Shown: positions 35,678 to 45,900 of the stretch, piece after piece
Layout: each line of letters begins with the position of its first letter
How positions within the stretch are numbered: the stretch's first letter is position 1
Origin: M3007 sp033764075
GTDB taxonomy: Bacteria > Bacteroidota > Bacteroidia > Chitinophagales > Saprospiraceae
Direction: 5' to 3'
Length of the DNA: 64,000 nucleotides
NCBI GenBank assembly: GCA_033764075.1
Contig: JANRJH010000028.1
Coordinates: 83,762-147,761, forward strand
Position numbers and translations under genes: made by a program
Notes under the pieces: model-generated
What the model was told of the DNA's origin: nothing
Databases searched by the model: none
What the model saw: only the letters and a program-made list of their open reading frames with translations

Positions 35678-36361
35678 ATGTCTTCCATCATCACTTCCTG
35701 GGCCGAAGAGGACCGGCCGCGCGAAAAAATGCTCCTCAAGGGCAAAATGTCGCTCAGCGACGCCGAACTGCTCGCCATCCTGCTGGGTTCCGGCGTTCCG
35801 GGCGAAAATGCCGTCGCGCTGGCCCGCCGCATGCTTTCTTCCGTAGAAAACAACTTGCACGAACTGGGGCGGCGCTCCATTGCCGAATTGTGCCTCTTTC
35901 GCGGCGTGGGCGAGGCCAAGGCCGTAGCGATTGCCGCCGCCCTCGAGCTGGGTCGGCGCCGCCAGCTTTCCGACCTGCGCGAGCGCCCGCGCGTGTCGTC
36001 CAGCCGCGACGCCTACGCCGCTGTCGCCCCCCTGCTCACCGACCTCCACCACGAGGAGTTCTGGCTGCTGCTGCTCAACAAGGCCAACGAGATCACCGCC
36101 CGCACCCGCATGAGCAGCGGCGGCTCGGCCGGCACCGTGGTCGACGTGAAGATGATCTTCAAAGCCGCCCTCGACGCCCGCGCCACCGCCTTCATCGCCG
36201 TGCACAACCACCCCTCCGGCAGCCTGCAACCCAGCCAGATGGACATAGACCTCACGCGCCGCCTGCGCAAGGCGGGTGAGGTGCTGGATCTGCCCATGCT
36301 GGATCACCTGATCGTGTCGGAGCGGGGGTATTTCAGTTTTGCGGATGAGGGGGTGGTGTAG
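35678..36361 (+). CDS. radC: RadC-family JAB/MPN domain protein
   Basis: This 227-aa protein has an N-terminal helix-hairpin-helix region (SDAELLAILLGSGVPGENAV, then LCLFRGVGEAKAVAI) and a C-terminal JAMM metalloprotease-like domain. The metal-binding motif HNHPSG is at residues 176-181, with the aspartate in SQMDID. The name RadC is historical: a DNA repair role is not supported by later work and the molecular function is unknown. Family length is normal. The ATG at 35678 begins MSSIITSWAEEDRPRE, the conserved start of the family. Confidence 0.92.
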   Translation: MSSIITSWAEEDRPREKMLLKGKMSLSDAELLAILLGSGVPGENAVALARRMLSSVENNLHELGRRSIAELCLFRGVGEAKAVAIAAALELGRRRQLSDLRERPRVSSSRDAYAAVAPLLTDLHHEEFWLLLLNKANEITARTRMSSGGSAGTVVDVKMIFKAALDARATAFIAVHNHPSGSLQPSQMDIDLTRRLRKAGEVLDLPMLDHLIVSERGYFSFADEGVV

Positions 36362-36426
36362 CCGCCAAGTCCATTATTTTCCCTCCACCCAAACAACGAT
36401 CTTCCCAAAATAAGGTCTATACCCAG

Positions 36427-36434
36427 TACTTTTA
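36427..36434 (+). promoter_or_regulatory. probable -7 element for the small lipoprotein
   Basis: TACTTTTA differs from TAnnTTTG at the last base and ends 21 bases before the ATG at 36456. Confidence 0.35.
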
Positions 36435-36455
36435 TTCCATCAAATCAACAACAGC

Positions 36456-36851
36456 ATGATAAAACCACAACGCCTGGCCGCATACCTTCTGTTTTTCGCG
36501 GCCTTGTACGCATGCCGGCCGGCCGGCAACACGCCCTGTCGGGCGCCGGAGGGCGCCTGGACGAACCCCGACGGGTTCCAGTTTGTCTTTCTGCCTGAAA
36601 ACAACATGCTCTGGCTGACCCAGTTCGGCACCCAATACGACACCGTGCACCTGCGGTACACCCTCGACTGCGGCGCTGCGCCCGCCGGACTAGACCTGAG
36701 CAACTTCGACGCAGGGCCGCACCGGGGCAAGACCCTGTATGGCATTATGGAATGGACTTCCGACAGCTCCTTCCGCTTTCGCTACGAACAGGACGCCCGA
36801 CCTGCGGTGTTCGACAGCGACCAGACCATGCGGTTTGTGCGGCGCGACTGA
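36456..36851 (+). CDS. small lipoprotein, hypothetical
   Basis: This 131-aa protein has a lipoprotein signal: basic start MIKPQR, a hydrophobic stretch and a lipobox ending in ALYAC at residue 20. The mature part is short and beta-rich (GAWTNPDGFQFVFLPENNML, then MEWTSDSSFRFRYEQD and MRFVRRD), a pattern seen in lipocalin-like small envelope proteins of Bacteroidota. No specific family was recognised. It stands alone and converges with sucA, with only 6 bases between the stops. Confidence 0.65.
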   Translation: MIKPQRLAAYLLFFAALYACRPAGNTPCRAPEGAWTNPDGFQFVFLPENNMLWLTQFGTQYDTVHLRYTLDCGAAPAGLDLSNFDAGPHRGKTLYGIMEWTSDSSFRFRYEQDARPAVFDSDQTMRFVRRD

Positions 36852-36857
36852 CGCCGG

Positions 36858-39605
36858 CTATTCGCCAAACGCGTCGGTCACCAGTGCAGCCTGTTCCTGC
36901 TCGTGCTTTTTCGGGAATCCGGTGGCCGGACTGGCGGCGGCGGGGCGGCTCACGCGGCTCCAGCCGTAAACCCCGTGGTTCAGCAACAGGTAACCCCAGG
37001 CGCCCATGTTGGCCGGTTCTTCCTGCACCCATACGAGTCGGGCTTTGCCGTATTTGGCCATTAAAGCGTCGAACTGATTTTTCGGGAAGGGATAAATTTG
37101 TTCGAGGCGAACGATGGCCACGTCTTTTCGTTTTTCCTCCTGCTGGCGTTTGAGCAGATCGTAGTACACCTTACCGGAGCACACCAGCACTTTTTTGACC
37201 TTTTTAGGGTCGACAAAAGGGTCGTCAATGAGCTCGCGGAAGCGGTTGCCGGTTTCCAGCGCGCTGATGTCGCCGAGGTTGAACGGTGCGCGCAGGCCCG
37301 ATTTGGGCGACATGACCACCAGGGGCTTGCGGAAGGGGCGGGCGAGCTGGCGGCGCAGCAGGTGAAAGAAGTTGGCCGCGTCGGTCACGTTGGCCACCGT
37401 GATGTTGTTTTCGGCGCAGCCGGCCAGGAAGCGCTCCAGGCGGGCGCTGGAGTGCTCGGGTCCCTGCCCTTCGTAGCCGTGGGGCAGCAGCATGACGATG
37501 CCGCTGGACTTGCGCCATTTGGCTTCGCCCGCAAAAATGAACTGGTCGATCATGGTGGCGGCGCCGTTGGCAAAGTCGCCGAACTGCGCCTCCCAGATCA
37601 CCATAGCGTCGGGTGTGGCGATGGAATACCCGTATTCGAACCCGAGCACCGCGTATTCGCTGAGCAGGGAGTTGTAAATGTAGAACTTGCCCTGTTTGTC
37701 GGCGATGCCGTCCAGGCGGTTAATCTCGCGGAACGTTTCGGCGTCGACGGCGTAGGCGTGGCGGTGGCTGAAGGTGCCGCGTTTGACATCCTGGCCGCTC
37801 ATGCGCACGTTGTGGCCTTCGAGCAGGAGGCTGCCGTAGGCCATCAATTCGCCCAGCGCCCAGTCGATCTTGCCCTCCGACACGAGCTTGCGCTGGTTTT
37901 CGAGCAGCTTGGCGATCTGCCCGAGGGCTTTGAAGTCGGCCGGCAGGTTGAGCAGGTGGTTGATGAGGCGGTCAATCGTTGCGCGCGGGATGCCGGTTTC
38001 GGGTGATTCCTGGAAGTCGGCGTCGTCCCACGTAATGCGCAGGTTTTGCCACGCCAGCTCGTTCTGTTGGTAGGTATAGGGGAGGGGTTTCTGTCGGACC
38101 TCATCGAGCCGCGCCTGGAGGTCGGCCTTGAAGCGCGCTTCCATTTCCTGGGCCAGTTTGGCGTCGACATCGCCGCGTTCGATGAGTTTTTTGCTGTACA
38201 CCTCCCGCGGATTGGGGTGTTTGTTGATCAGTTCGTACAGGTCGGGCTGGGTGAAGCGCGGCTCGTCGCTTTCGTTGTGGCCGTATTTGCGGTAGCAGAC
38301 CATGTCGATGAACACGTCGGCGTTGAAGTGCTGCCGGTATTCGGTGGCGAGCTCAACGGCGTATACCACCGCTTCGGCGTCGTCGCCGTTCACGTGGATG
38401 ATGGGTGCGTGCACCACCTCGGCCACGGCGGTGCAGTAGTTCGACGAGCGGGCATCTTCCCAACTGGTGGTGAATCCGATCTGGTTGTTGATGACCAGGT
38501 GAATGGTGCCGCCGGTGTAGTAGCCTTTGAGCTGGCTCATTTGCGTCACTTCGTACACCACGCCCTGGCCGGCCACCGCAGCGTCGCCGTGGATGAGGAT
38601 GGGCAGTATGGAGTCGTACTCCGAGCCGTACAGAATATCGGCCTTGGCGCGGGAGAACCCTTCGACGACCGGATCGATGGCTTCGAGGTGCGAGGGGTTG
38701 GGCAGCAGCTTGAGGTACACCTCTTTGCCGCCCGGGGTGGTGACCATGGACGAGTAGCCGAGGTGGTATTTGACGTCGCCGGAGCCGAAGCTCTGGTCGG
38801 GCAGGGTTTTGCCTTCGAATTCGGAGAACACCTGTTCGTAGGTTTTGCCCAGGACGTTGACCAGCACGTTCAGGCGCCCGCGGTGGGCCATGCCGATGAC
38901 CACCTCCTGCACCGGTGTTTTCCATTCGGTGGCGGTGTTGATCATGGCGTCGAGCGCGGCGATGGCCGCTTCGCCGCCTTCGAGGGAAAAGCGTTTCTGG
39001 CCGACAAATTTGGTGTGCAGGAACTGTTCGAAGCCCACGGCGCCGTTGATCTTCTCCAGGATGCGTTTTTTCTTTTCATCGGAAAAGCCGTAGTCGTCGG
39101 TCATGCCCCGGCTCTCAATTTTCGCGCGCAGCCACATGCGCTTTTCCTTGTCGTGGATGTGGGCGGCTTCGAAGCCGATGTTGCCGCAGTATATTTTCTG
39201 GAGCTTGGCGACGATGTCTTTCAGTGCGGCGTTGGGCATGCCAATTTCCGCGCCGGCGGCAAAATGGGTGTCAAGGTCGGCGTCGGTCAGGCCGTAATCC
39301 GCCAGATCGAGCTTGGGTTCGCGGTTTTTGCGCGGTTTCAGCGGGTTGGTGGTGGAGAGCATGTGCGCCCGGTCGCGGTACCCGTGGATGAGCCCCATCA
39401 CGGCAAACTCCTTGTGGAGCTGGGCGCCGTCCATGGCACCGGCGGGGGCGGCATGGCCGTTGCCGCCGGCGGTGAGGGCAAAGTCGAACCCTTTGAAAAA
39501 GGCATCCCAGTCGGCCTCCACCGATTGGGGGTCAATCTGCCAGTTTTTGTACATCGACTCGATGTAGGCGGGGTGGGCGTTGAACACCGAAGAAAAGTCG
39601 CTCAT
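36858..39605 (-). CDS. sucA: 2-oxoglutarate dehydrogenase E1 component
   Basis: This 915-aa thiamine diphosphate enzyme performs the decarboxylation step of the 2-oxoglutarate dehydrogenase complex in the TCA cycle. It starts with the E1o N-terminal helix (FNAHPAYIESMYKNWQIDP) that binds E2. The thiamine core shows VVIGMAHRGRLNVLVNVLG, HGDAAVAGQGVVYEV, FIDMVCYRKYGHNESDEPRF and, in the C-terminal half, YEGQGPEHSSARLERFL. The length is normal. The E2 gene sucB, which often follows, is not in this window: the downstream neighbour converges. A -7 element lies 56 bases upstream. Confidence 0.95.
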   Translation of the reverse strand: MSDFSSVFNAHPAYIESMYKNWQIDPQSVEADWDAFFKGFDFALTAGGNGHAAPAGAMDGAQLHKEFAVMGLIHGYRDRAHMLSTTNPLKPRKNREPKLDLADYGLTDADLDTHFAAGAEIGMPNAALKDIVAKLQKIYCGNIGFEAAHIHDKEKRMWLRAKIESRGMTDDYGFSDEKKKRILEKINGAVGFEQFLHTKFVGQKRFSLEGGEAAIAALDAMINTATEWKTPVQEVVIGMAHRGRLNVLVNVLGKTYEQVFSEFEGKTLPDQSFGSGDVKYHLGYSSMVTTPGGKEVYLKLLPNPSHLEAIDPVVEGFSRAKADILYGSEYDSILPILIHGDAAVAGQGVVYEVTQMSQLKGYYTGGTIHLVINNQIGFTTSWEDARSSNYCTAVAEVVHAPIIHVNGDDAEAVVYAVELATEYRQHFNADVFIDMVCYRKYGHNESDEPRFTQPDLYELINKHPNPREVYSKKLIERGDVDAKLAQEMEARFKADLQARLDEVRQKPLPYTYQQNELAWQNLRITWDDADFQESPETGIPRATIDRLINHLLNLPADFKALGQIAKLLENQRKLVSEGKIDWALGELMAYGSLLLEGHNVRMSGQDVKRGTFSHRHAYAVDAETFREINRLDGIADKQGKFYIYNSLLSEYAVLGFEYGYSIATPDAMVIWEAQFGDFANGAATMIDQFIFAGEAKWRKSSGIVMLLPHGYEGQGPEHSSARLERFLAGCAENNITVANVTDAANFFHLLRRQLARPFRKPLVVMSPKSGLRAPFNLGDISALETGNRFRELIDDPFVDPKKVKKVLVCSGKVYYDLLKRQQEEKRKDVAIVRLEQIYPFPKNQFDALMAKYGKARLVWVQEEPANMGAWGYLLLNHGVYGWSRVSRPAAASPATGFPKKHEQEQAALVTDAFGE

Positions 39606-39661
39606 GTTGCTTTATGCGAAAAGGAAAAGTCTGTGCGTTGGGTTGGGGCTGAACAGAACTG

Positions 39662-39669
39662 CAAATTTA
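39662..39669 (-). promoter_or_regulatory. -7 promoter element for sucA
   Basis: The minus strand reads TAAATTTG, matching TAnnTTTG, 56 bases before the sucA ATG. Confidence 0.45.
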
Positions 39670-39767
39670 AGGGGAAAACACGGATCACATCCGACCGGTT
39701 GAATGAAAATTCAAGTATCGCGCCAGAATTTTTTTGCACAACACTTGAAAGTGCGCACAAGAGTATG

Positions 39768-39775
39768 TACCTTTG
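39768..39775 (+). promoter_or_regulatory. -7 promoter element for rpsT
   Basis: TACCTTTG matches TAnnTTTG, 77 bases before the rpsT ATG. The leader is longer than for most genes here, as is usual for ribosomal protein mRNAs. Confidence 0.6.
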
Positions 39776-39852
39776 CGCTCCCAAAAGAAAGTGGGAATAG
39801 AAAAGGCTGTTTATCGGCCGTATTTTTTTGAAAAAGCATTGCATACAGTTAT

Positions 39853-40107
39853 ATGGCACACCATCGTTCTGCACTCAAGCGCATCCGTCAGACTGAAAAG
39901 CGCCGCCTGCAAAACCGCTACTACAAAAAAGCAGCCCGCACGGCCATCAAAAACCTGCGCGAGCTGAAAGAAAAGGCCGCGGCCGAAACCTTCCTGCCCA
40001 AGGTCATCAGCATGATCGACCGTCTGGCCAAGCGCGGCAACATCCACCGCAACAAAGCCGCCAACCTGAAAAGCGGGTTGATGCGCCACGTGAACGCGAT
40101 GGCCTGA
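39853..40107 (+). CDS. rpsT: 30S ribosomal protein S20
   Basis: This 84-aa basic helical protein binds 16S rRNA early in 30S assembly. The N-terminus AHHRSALKRIRQTEKRRLQN and the end of the protein (GNIHRNKAANLKSGLMRHVN) match bS20 throughout. It stands alone with its own promoter and a strong intrinsic terminator 34 bases after the stop, as expected for a highly expressed monocistronic gene. Confidence 0.97.
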   Translation: MAHHRSALKRIRQTEKRRLQNRYYKKAARTAIKNLRELKEKAAAETFLPKVISMIDRLAKRGNIHRNKAANLKSGLMRHVNAMA

Positions 40108-40140
40108 TCATTTTTTGGTTCGGTTTATGATTTCGGCTGA

Positions 40141-40175
40141 ATGCCGGGATGGCGGTTCGTCATCCCGGCATTTTT
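40141..40175 (+). terminator. rpsT intrinsic terminator
   Basis: ATGCCGGGATG and CATCCCGGCAT form an 11-bp perfect stem around a 9-base loop, followed by a run of T residues. Confidence 0.9.
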
Positions 40176-40222
40176 ATGTTCGTGCCGGGACGGCTTCAAC
40201 GGCGCGTCGTACCGACATGGGT

Positions 40223-40303
40223 AGTGTCACCTTCAGGGTGATATGCTACAACTCACCACCGTGGGTCTCAGGACCCTGCAGCCCACGTCAGGGAGTTGCA
40301 GCC
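40223..40303. repeat. compound palindrome upstream of the M14 peptidase gene
   Basis: Two palindromic structures stand side by side. The first pairs TCACC with GGTGA (40227-40241). The second is nested: CAACTC with GAGTTG (40249-40254 / 40293-40298), inside it CGTGGG with CCCACG (40260-40265 / 40282-40287), and inside that CAGG with CCTG. The nested, GC-rich layout without coding potential looks like a dispersed intergenic element rather than a terminator. Confidence 0.7.
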
Positions 40304-40346
40304 CATCCAAGCAAACCATTCCGCACGCCGCATGCGACGCGTTCCG

Positions 40347-40354
40347 TATCTTTG
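40347..40354 (+). promoter_or_regulatory. -7 promoter element for the M14 peptidase
   Basis: TATCTTTG matches TAnnTTTG and ends 17 bases before the ATG at 40372, which fixes the start well inside the longer open frame. Confidence 0.55.
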
Positions 40355-40371
40355 CGCCTTTATCTGGTAAA

Positions 40372-42996
40372 ATGATGATCAACGCTGTTTCGCGCCCCCC
40401 GTTCCGGCCCTCCGGTTTTTTTCATTTATCCTGCCTTCCACCCTTTCCCCGGCCCGGGAAACGCGGCGCGACGCCCGCTCTTTTCGGGGTGATCCTGTTC
40501 TTCGGCCTGTTTTTCTTTTCCGCCGATGACCTGGGGGCACAACAGCCGTTAAAAACGCCGGACGAGTTTTTGCCCCATCGACTCGGCGAACAGTTCACCC
40601 CGCACCACCTGTTGACGGATTACTTTGCGTATCTGGCTGAAAATGCGCCCAAAACCATGCGGCTGGTGCGCTATGGCGCCACCCACGAGGCGCGTCCGCT
40701 GCAGTACGCCGTGTTCTCGTCGCCGGAAAACATCGAGCGGCTGGAGCAAATCCGGCTCGATCACCTGCGCTCGGCCGGCCTGGCCGACGGCAGCGCCGGA
40801 AAAGCCGGCGCCGGCATCGTGTGGTTGAGCATGAGCGTGCACGGCAACGAGCCATCAGGCTCCGAATGCAGCATGCTGCTGGCCTGGCAACTGGCCACCC
40901 AGACGGATCCCGACATGAAACAATGGCTGCAAAACACGGTGGTGATCGTAGACCCGTCGCTCAACCCCGACGGCTACGACCGCTACTCCCACTGGTACCG
41001 CATGGCGTCGAACATGCAAAAAAATCCCGACCCCAACAGCCGGGAACACCGCGAACCCTGGCCGGGGGGGCGAACCAACCACTACTATTTCGACCTCAAC
41101 CGCGACTGGGCCTGGGCCACCCAGATCGAAACCCGTCAGCGGCTCGCCGTTTACCACCAGTGGCTGCCGCATGTCCACGCCGACCTCCACGAGCAATACA
41201 TCGACGCCAACTACTACTTCGCGCCGGCCGCCGAGCCCATTCACGAATACATCACGCCCTGGCAGCGCGATTTCCAGGTGGAGATCGGCGCCAACCACGC
41301 CCGTTACTTTGACGCCAACGGCTGGTTGTACTTCACCCGCGAGGTGTTCGATCTGTTCTACCCTTCCTACGGAGACACCTACCCGCTGTTCAACGGCGCC
41401 ATCGGCATGACCTACGAGCAGGCCGGGCATTCGGCAGCGGGCCGCACCGTGGAAATGGCCGGCGGCGACACGCTGACCCTGCTCGACCGCATTACACACC
41501 ACCTGAGTACCAGCCGGTCGACCATTGAAATGACCAGCCGGAATGCCAAACGCCTGACCGATCAGTTCAGGGACTACTACCAAAAATCGGCCTCGGACCC
41601 CCAGGGCGAATACAAGGCGTACCTGATCCCCTCCGCCACCAACGACCCCAACAAACTCAACGACCTCTGTGCCCTGCTCGACCGGCACCACATCCGCTAC
41701 GGCAGGGCGGGCGCCTCCGGCAGCGTCGCCAAAGCTTTTGGCTACCGCAACGGCGACCTGGCAGGCTGCAATTACGAGCCTGGCGACCTGGTCATCAGCG
41801 CCTACCAGCCCCATGGCAGACTGCTGCAGGCCTTGTTCGATCCGGAAAGCCGGCTGAGCGACTCCCTGACGTACGACGCCACCGCCTGGGCGCTGCCTTT
41901 TTCTTTCGGGCTTGATGCTTATGCCCTCAAACAACGCCTGGAGCCCAAGGCCCCCTTTAAGCCCTGGGAGGCGCCCCGTATTCGCCTGGCCGCCCCACCC
42001 TATTCCTGGTGCGTGCACCGACGCTCTCTGGCCGACATGCGTTTTCTGAGCGCCCTGCTGCGCGAGGGCGTAAGGGTGCGCTACGCAGCGCAAGGGTTCG
42101 CTGTGGCCGACCAGCAGTTCAACCCCGGCGCCCTGGTGATCAACCGGGCCGACAACCCGGAAATCGCCGACCGGCTCGACGCCCTGGTGCTGGCCGCTGC
42201 CGCCGCCCACAACGTGACCCTGCATCCCCTGTTTTCAGGTATGGTCACCAAAGGGCGCGACCTGGGATCGGCGGATGCATTCCGGATGATACCGGCGCTG
42301 CGCGCCGCAATTGTGTACGGCGATGAGGTAGACGACAATTCCTACGGACACACCTGGCACTTTTTTGAGCAGTCCTTGCAACACCCGGTATCGGCTTTGC
42401 CGGTGGACAAATTGGACAGGATGGTTCTGGATAATTACTCGGTGATCGTTTTTCCCAACGGCAACTACCACCTGACGGAAAGCGCACAGGCTGCCCTCCT
42501 GCAGTACGTTAAACAAGGCGGTCGCATCGTGGCCTTCGAGGGCGGTGTTAAAGCCTTTGCCGGCGAGGAGAGCATTGACCTCAAAACCAGGGAGGTCTCC
42601 GCCGCCGATTCCGGCGCCCAACGGGAACCCGTCCTGTACCGGCAACGGGAGCGGGCCAAAATCAGCGAGGCGCTGCCGGGAGCGATTGTGCAGGCCCGTC
42701 TGGATGCGTCGCACCCGCTGGCTTTCGGCCTGGGGGAGGTGTACCATTCCCTGAAAACGACAGCCGACGTGTTCGAGATGCCGTCGGAGAACAGCAGCAC
42801 GGTAATCTGGCTGCCCGAACAGTACAAAAGCTACGGTTTTATCGGCAGCAAATTACGCCCCAAACTGGCACAAACGCCCATCGCCACCACGCAAACCCTC
42901 GGACGTGGCCACCTGCTGTTTCTCATCGACAACCCGCTGTACCGGGGCATGTGGGAAGAGGGAAAAATGCTCTTTGCCAACGCCCTGATGTTTTAG
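40372..42996 (+). CDS. M14-family zinc carboxypeptidase, exported
   Basis: This 874-aa metallopeptidase has an unusually long N-terminus (about 40 residues) before its hydrophobic export segment (GVILFFGLFFFSADDLGAQQ). The M14 catalytic domain follows: zinc ligands His157 and Glu160 in SVHGNEPSG, the substrate-binding NPDGYDRY and LNRDWAW segments, a later zinc-ligand region HADLHEQY, and the catalytic glutamate in GMTYEQAGH. The C-terminal 350 residues form a glutamine amidotransferase-like alpha/beta region (NYSVIVFPNGNYHLT, KQGGRIVAFEGGVKAF), a combination typical of large Bacteroidota M14 peptidases. No sorting domain is seen. It converges with the giant gene at 43000, three bases between the stops. 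Confidence 0.85.
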   Translation: MMINAVSRPPFRPSGFFHLSCLPPFPRPGKRGATPALFGVILFFGLFFFSADDLGAQQPLKTPDEFLPHRLGEQFTPHHLLTDYFAYLAENAPKTMRLVRYGATHEARPLQYAVFSSPENIERLEQIRLDHLRSAGLADGSAGKAGAGIVWLSMSVHGNEPSGSECSMLLAWQLATQTDPDMKQWLQNTVVIVDPSLNPDGYDRYSHWYRMASNMQKNPDPNSREHREPWPGGRTNHYYFDLNRDWAWATQIETRQRLAVYHQWLPHVHADLHEQYIDANYYFAPAAEPIHEYITPWQRDFQVEIGANHARYFDANGWLYFTREVFDLFYPSYGDTYPLFNGAIGMTYEQAGHSAAGRTVEMAGGDTLTLLDRITHHLSTSRSTIEMTSRNAKRLTDQFRDYYQKSASDPQGEYKAYLIPSATNDPNKLNDLCALLDRHHIRYGRAGASGSVAKAFGYRNGDLAGCNYEPGDLVISAYQPHGRLLQALFDPESRLSDSLTYDATAWALPFSFGLDAYALKQRLEPKAPFKPWEAPRIRLAAPPYSWCVHRRSLADMRFLSALLREGVRVRYAAQGFAVADQQFNPGALVINRADNPEIADRLDALVLAAAAAHNVTLHPLFSGMVTKGRDLGSADAFRMIPALRAAIVYGDEVDDNSYGHTWHFFEQSLQHPVSALPVDKLDRMVLDNYSVIVFPNGNYHLTESAQAALLQYVKQGGRIVAFEGGVKAFAGEESIDLKTREVSAADSGAQREPVLYRQRERAKISEALPGAIVQARLDASHPLAFGLGEVYHSLKTTADVFEMPSENSSTVIWLPEQYKSYGFIGSKLRPKLAQTPIATTQTLGRGHLLFLIDNPLYRGMWEEGKMLFANALMF

Positions 42997-42999
42997 AGC

Positions 43000-45900
43000 T
43001 CACCGCACGATCGTCACATCGCCAAACTGGTCGATGTCCATTATCCGTCCGCAAAAGCGGATCTGCGCCTTCACCCGCCAGACAAATACGGCCGGGTCCA
43101 TCATTTTTTCCTGGAAATAGCCGTCCCAGCCGTCGGTAAATTCCTCCGTGCGAAACACCAGATTGCCCCATCGGTCGTACACCTCCAGCACAAACACCTG
43201 CACCTCGGCACTGGCGGGGAAGAACACCCGGAACACGCCGTTGAGCGCGTCCGAACTCTCCGGATGAAAGGCGTTGGGGGCGTAGAGCATCCCCTGCCCC
43301 TCTTCCAGCGCTTCGAGTTGTACCTGGGCGTCCGCGCGCACCGTTTGGCAAATGTTGGTTGCCTCCACCCAAACCGGCCCGGGCGCAGTGGCTACCGTTA
43401 CGGGCGTTTGCACACCGTTGAACCAGCGCCAGGACAAGCCGGTGGTGTCGCCCGTCACCAGCGGGAGGAGCGACACCTGATTTGAATCGCAGGCCAGTAC
43501 AGCGTCCGGCAATGCCAGTTGCAGACGAAGCCTGTCCACCAGTTGCGTGTCGGCGGTCAGCGTACAGCCGTTGGCGTCTTCCAGCAAGATCACATAGGCG
43601 CCGGCCGGAAGGTTTTCAAAAATGGTGTCGTTCTGAAAAACGCCGTTGTTGAGCGTCTGCATCCAGGGAGGCGTGCCGCCGCTCAGGTTTTCAATGCGGA
43701 TGACGCCGTCGGCGGCGTCGGGGCAGGGCTGGTCCGCTGCCAGGGTGAAGTTGCCTGTGGGCCATTCGGTTACGCCGACGGTCACGATGGAGTCGCATCC
43801 ATTGGCGCCGGTGAGCACCACGGCTGTCGTGTCGCCGGGCAACAAAACCAGACCGGCGTAGAAAAAAGTGTCACCGGCGCACACCCCGGCGCTCAGGAAA
43901 GAAGACTGAGGGGCAAACGCCCCCACGTTGATGGTCAGCGTGGAGTCGCAGCCGGCCAGGTTGGCGAGCATAAAGACGGCAGACTCGCCGGCCGGGACGG
44001 GGGTGCCCTGATAGTACAGGGTGTCTGCGCCGCACAGCACGGTGTCGAGCGTACCCACGGTGGGGAAACGCTCGTCGACCACAACGGTGATGGTGGAATC
44101 GCAGCCGGCGACCGTTTTGAACACAAAATCCTGCGTGACGCCGCCAGGCACCGGCGTGCCCATGTAAATGAAGGGATAGCCGGTGCACGCCGAAGCAAAA
44201 AGGGTGTCGGTTGGTTCCGCCAACGCATCCACGGCCACCGTTACCACGGAATCGCAGCCCGCCGGGGTGGTGTATTGAAAAATCTGAACACTGCCGGCGG
44301 GTACCGGCATGCCGAAGTGGTTGTAGCTGTCGCCCGCGCAAGCGGACACGTTCAGGGTCTGCGTTAGCCCCGGGAAAGTGTCAACGCTTACCGCCACGAG
44401 GCTGTCGCAACCGGCGGCCGACCGCAGGGTGACGGCAGTCGTTTCTCCGGCTGGCAGTTCCAGTCCGGCGTAAGCATAAGTGGTTCCCGGGCAGATGACG
44501 ACCTCCAGATCGCTCGAAGGGGGTGGGATGGCCGATACGTTGACCGTTACGGTTGAATCGCACCCCAACGCTGTGGTGAAGGCAAACAGCTGGGTGCTGC
44601 CGGCCGGCACCGGTATGCCGTTGTACAGGTAGACCCCTCCCTGGCAGGCGCTGACGTTGAGCGCCACCGCCTCGTTGGGCCATGCCGCCACGCTCACCGT
44701 GACCAGGGAGTCGCAGCCGGCGCGGTTTTTTAGCGCAAACACCTGATTTTGACCGGCCGGAATGGCCACGCCCTCGTATGTGTACGACCGGCCTACACAG
44801 GCGCCGGCGTTCAGCGTGGTGTCGGAGTGCGACAGTTCGGTCACTTGTACGGTCACCAGCGAGTCGCAACCCAGTGCGGTTTTAAAAGTGAACGTCTGAC
44901 TTTGTCCGGCCGGCACGTCCACACCCTGGTAGGTGAATGCGCTGCCCTGGCAGGCCGAAGCAGCGAGCGTGCTGCCCAGCGGCGGGCAAACGAAAGCAGA
45001 AACCAGGAGTTGAACCGCTGCACTGGCGCCACACCCCACCAGTCCGGCGGTATCTGCCCCGATGAGGACATTCCATCCCGGAGGCAGGAGCGCCGGCGAG
45101 AGCAACGTGGTGTAGGTATCGGCGGCAATATTGGGAAAAACAAAGTCTCCATTGACGTTGGAGGCCGTTGTATCCAGGGGCACATTGTTTTTGAAGAGCA
45201 GCACCGGAATGCCGGAGACAAGCGTGTCTGCAGGGTCAATCAAGCCGTTGTTGTTGACATCCGACCACACTTCGCCGGTCAGTTGCCCGAACCCGTCGAG
45301 TACGGTCAGGTTGATGGTGGCGCTCTGGGCCGTACACCCGCGCACGTCGGTCAGCACGGCGTAATAATCGCCACTCACCAGGGGCGCCAGTTCGGGCTGC
45401 GTAGCCCCGGCCAGCACGGAACCGTCGAGGTACCATTGCCAGGAAACGATGTTGGGCAGGCTGGGCACACAAAGGGTGTCCGGCCGGCACTGGGTCAGAC
45501 AACCGTCGGGCAGGGTTTGTACGGGCGGAGCCGAAAACACCGTGATGCGGTTGCTTTCGGAGGAGCAGCCCAATCCGTTGGCCACGCGAAGGAAATACTG
45601 TCCGGGTTGGGCGGTGATCAGCGTGGACCCGGTAATGCCCGTGTTCCAGGTCAGCACCCAGTCGGGTTGTACAGGCCCTGTGTACGACAGGGCATTGTCC
45701 TGCCCCGAGCAGACGCCCGTAGCGTTGATGGCGATGGCCCCCGGGTTCGGGTTAATGATCACGGTAAAAGGCGCGCTGACCGAAGTGCAGCCGCTGGCCA
45801 CATCGGTAATGGTGACGGTAAACGTATGCGTTCCGACGGGGAGCGCGTTGTTCCGGACGTCGGCAAAAATGACGGTTGGGCCGGACACGCCGTTAGACCA

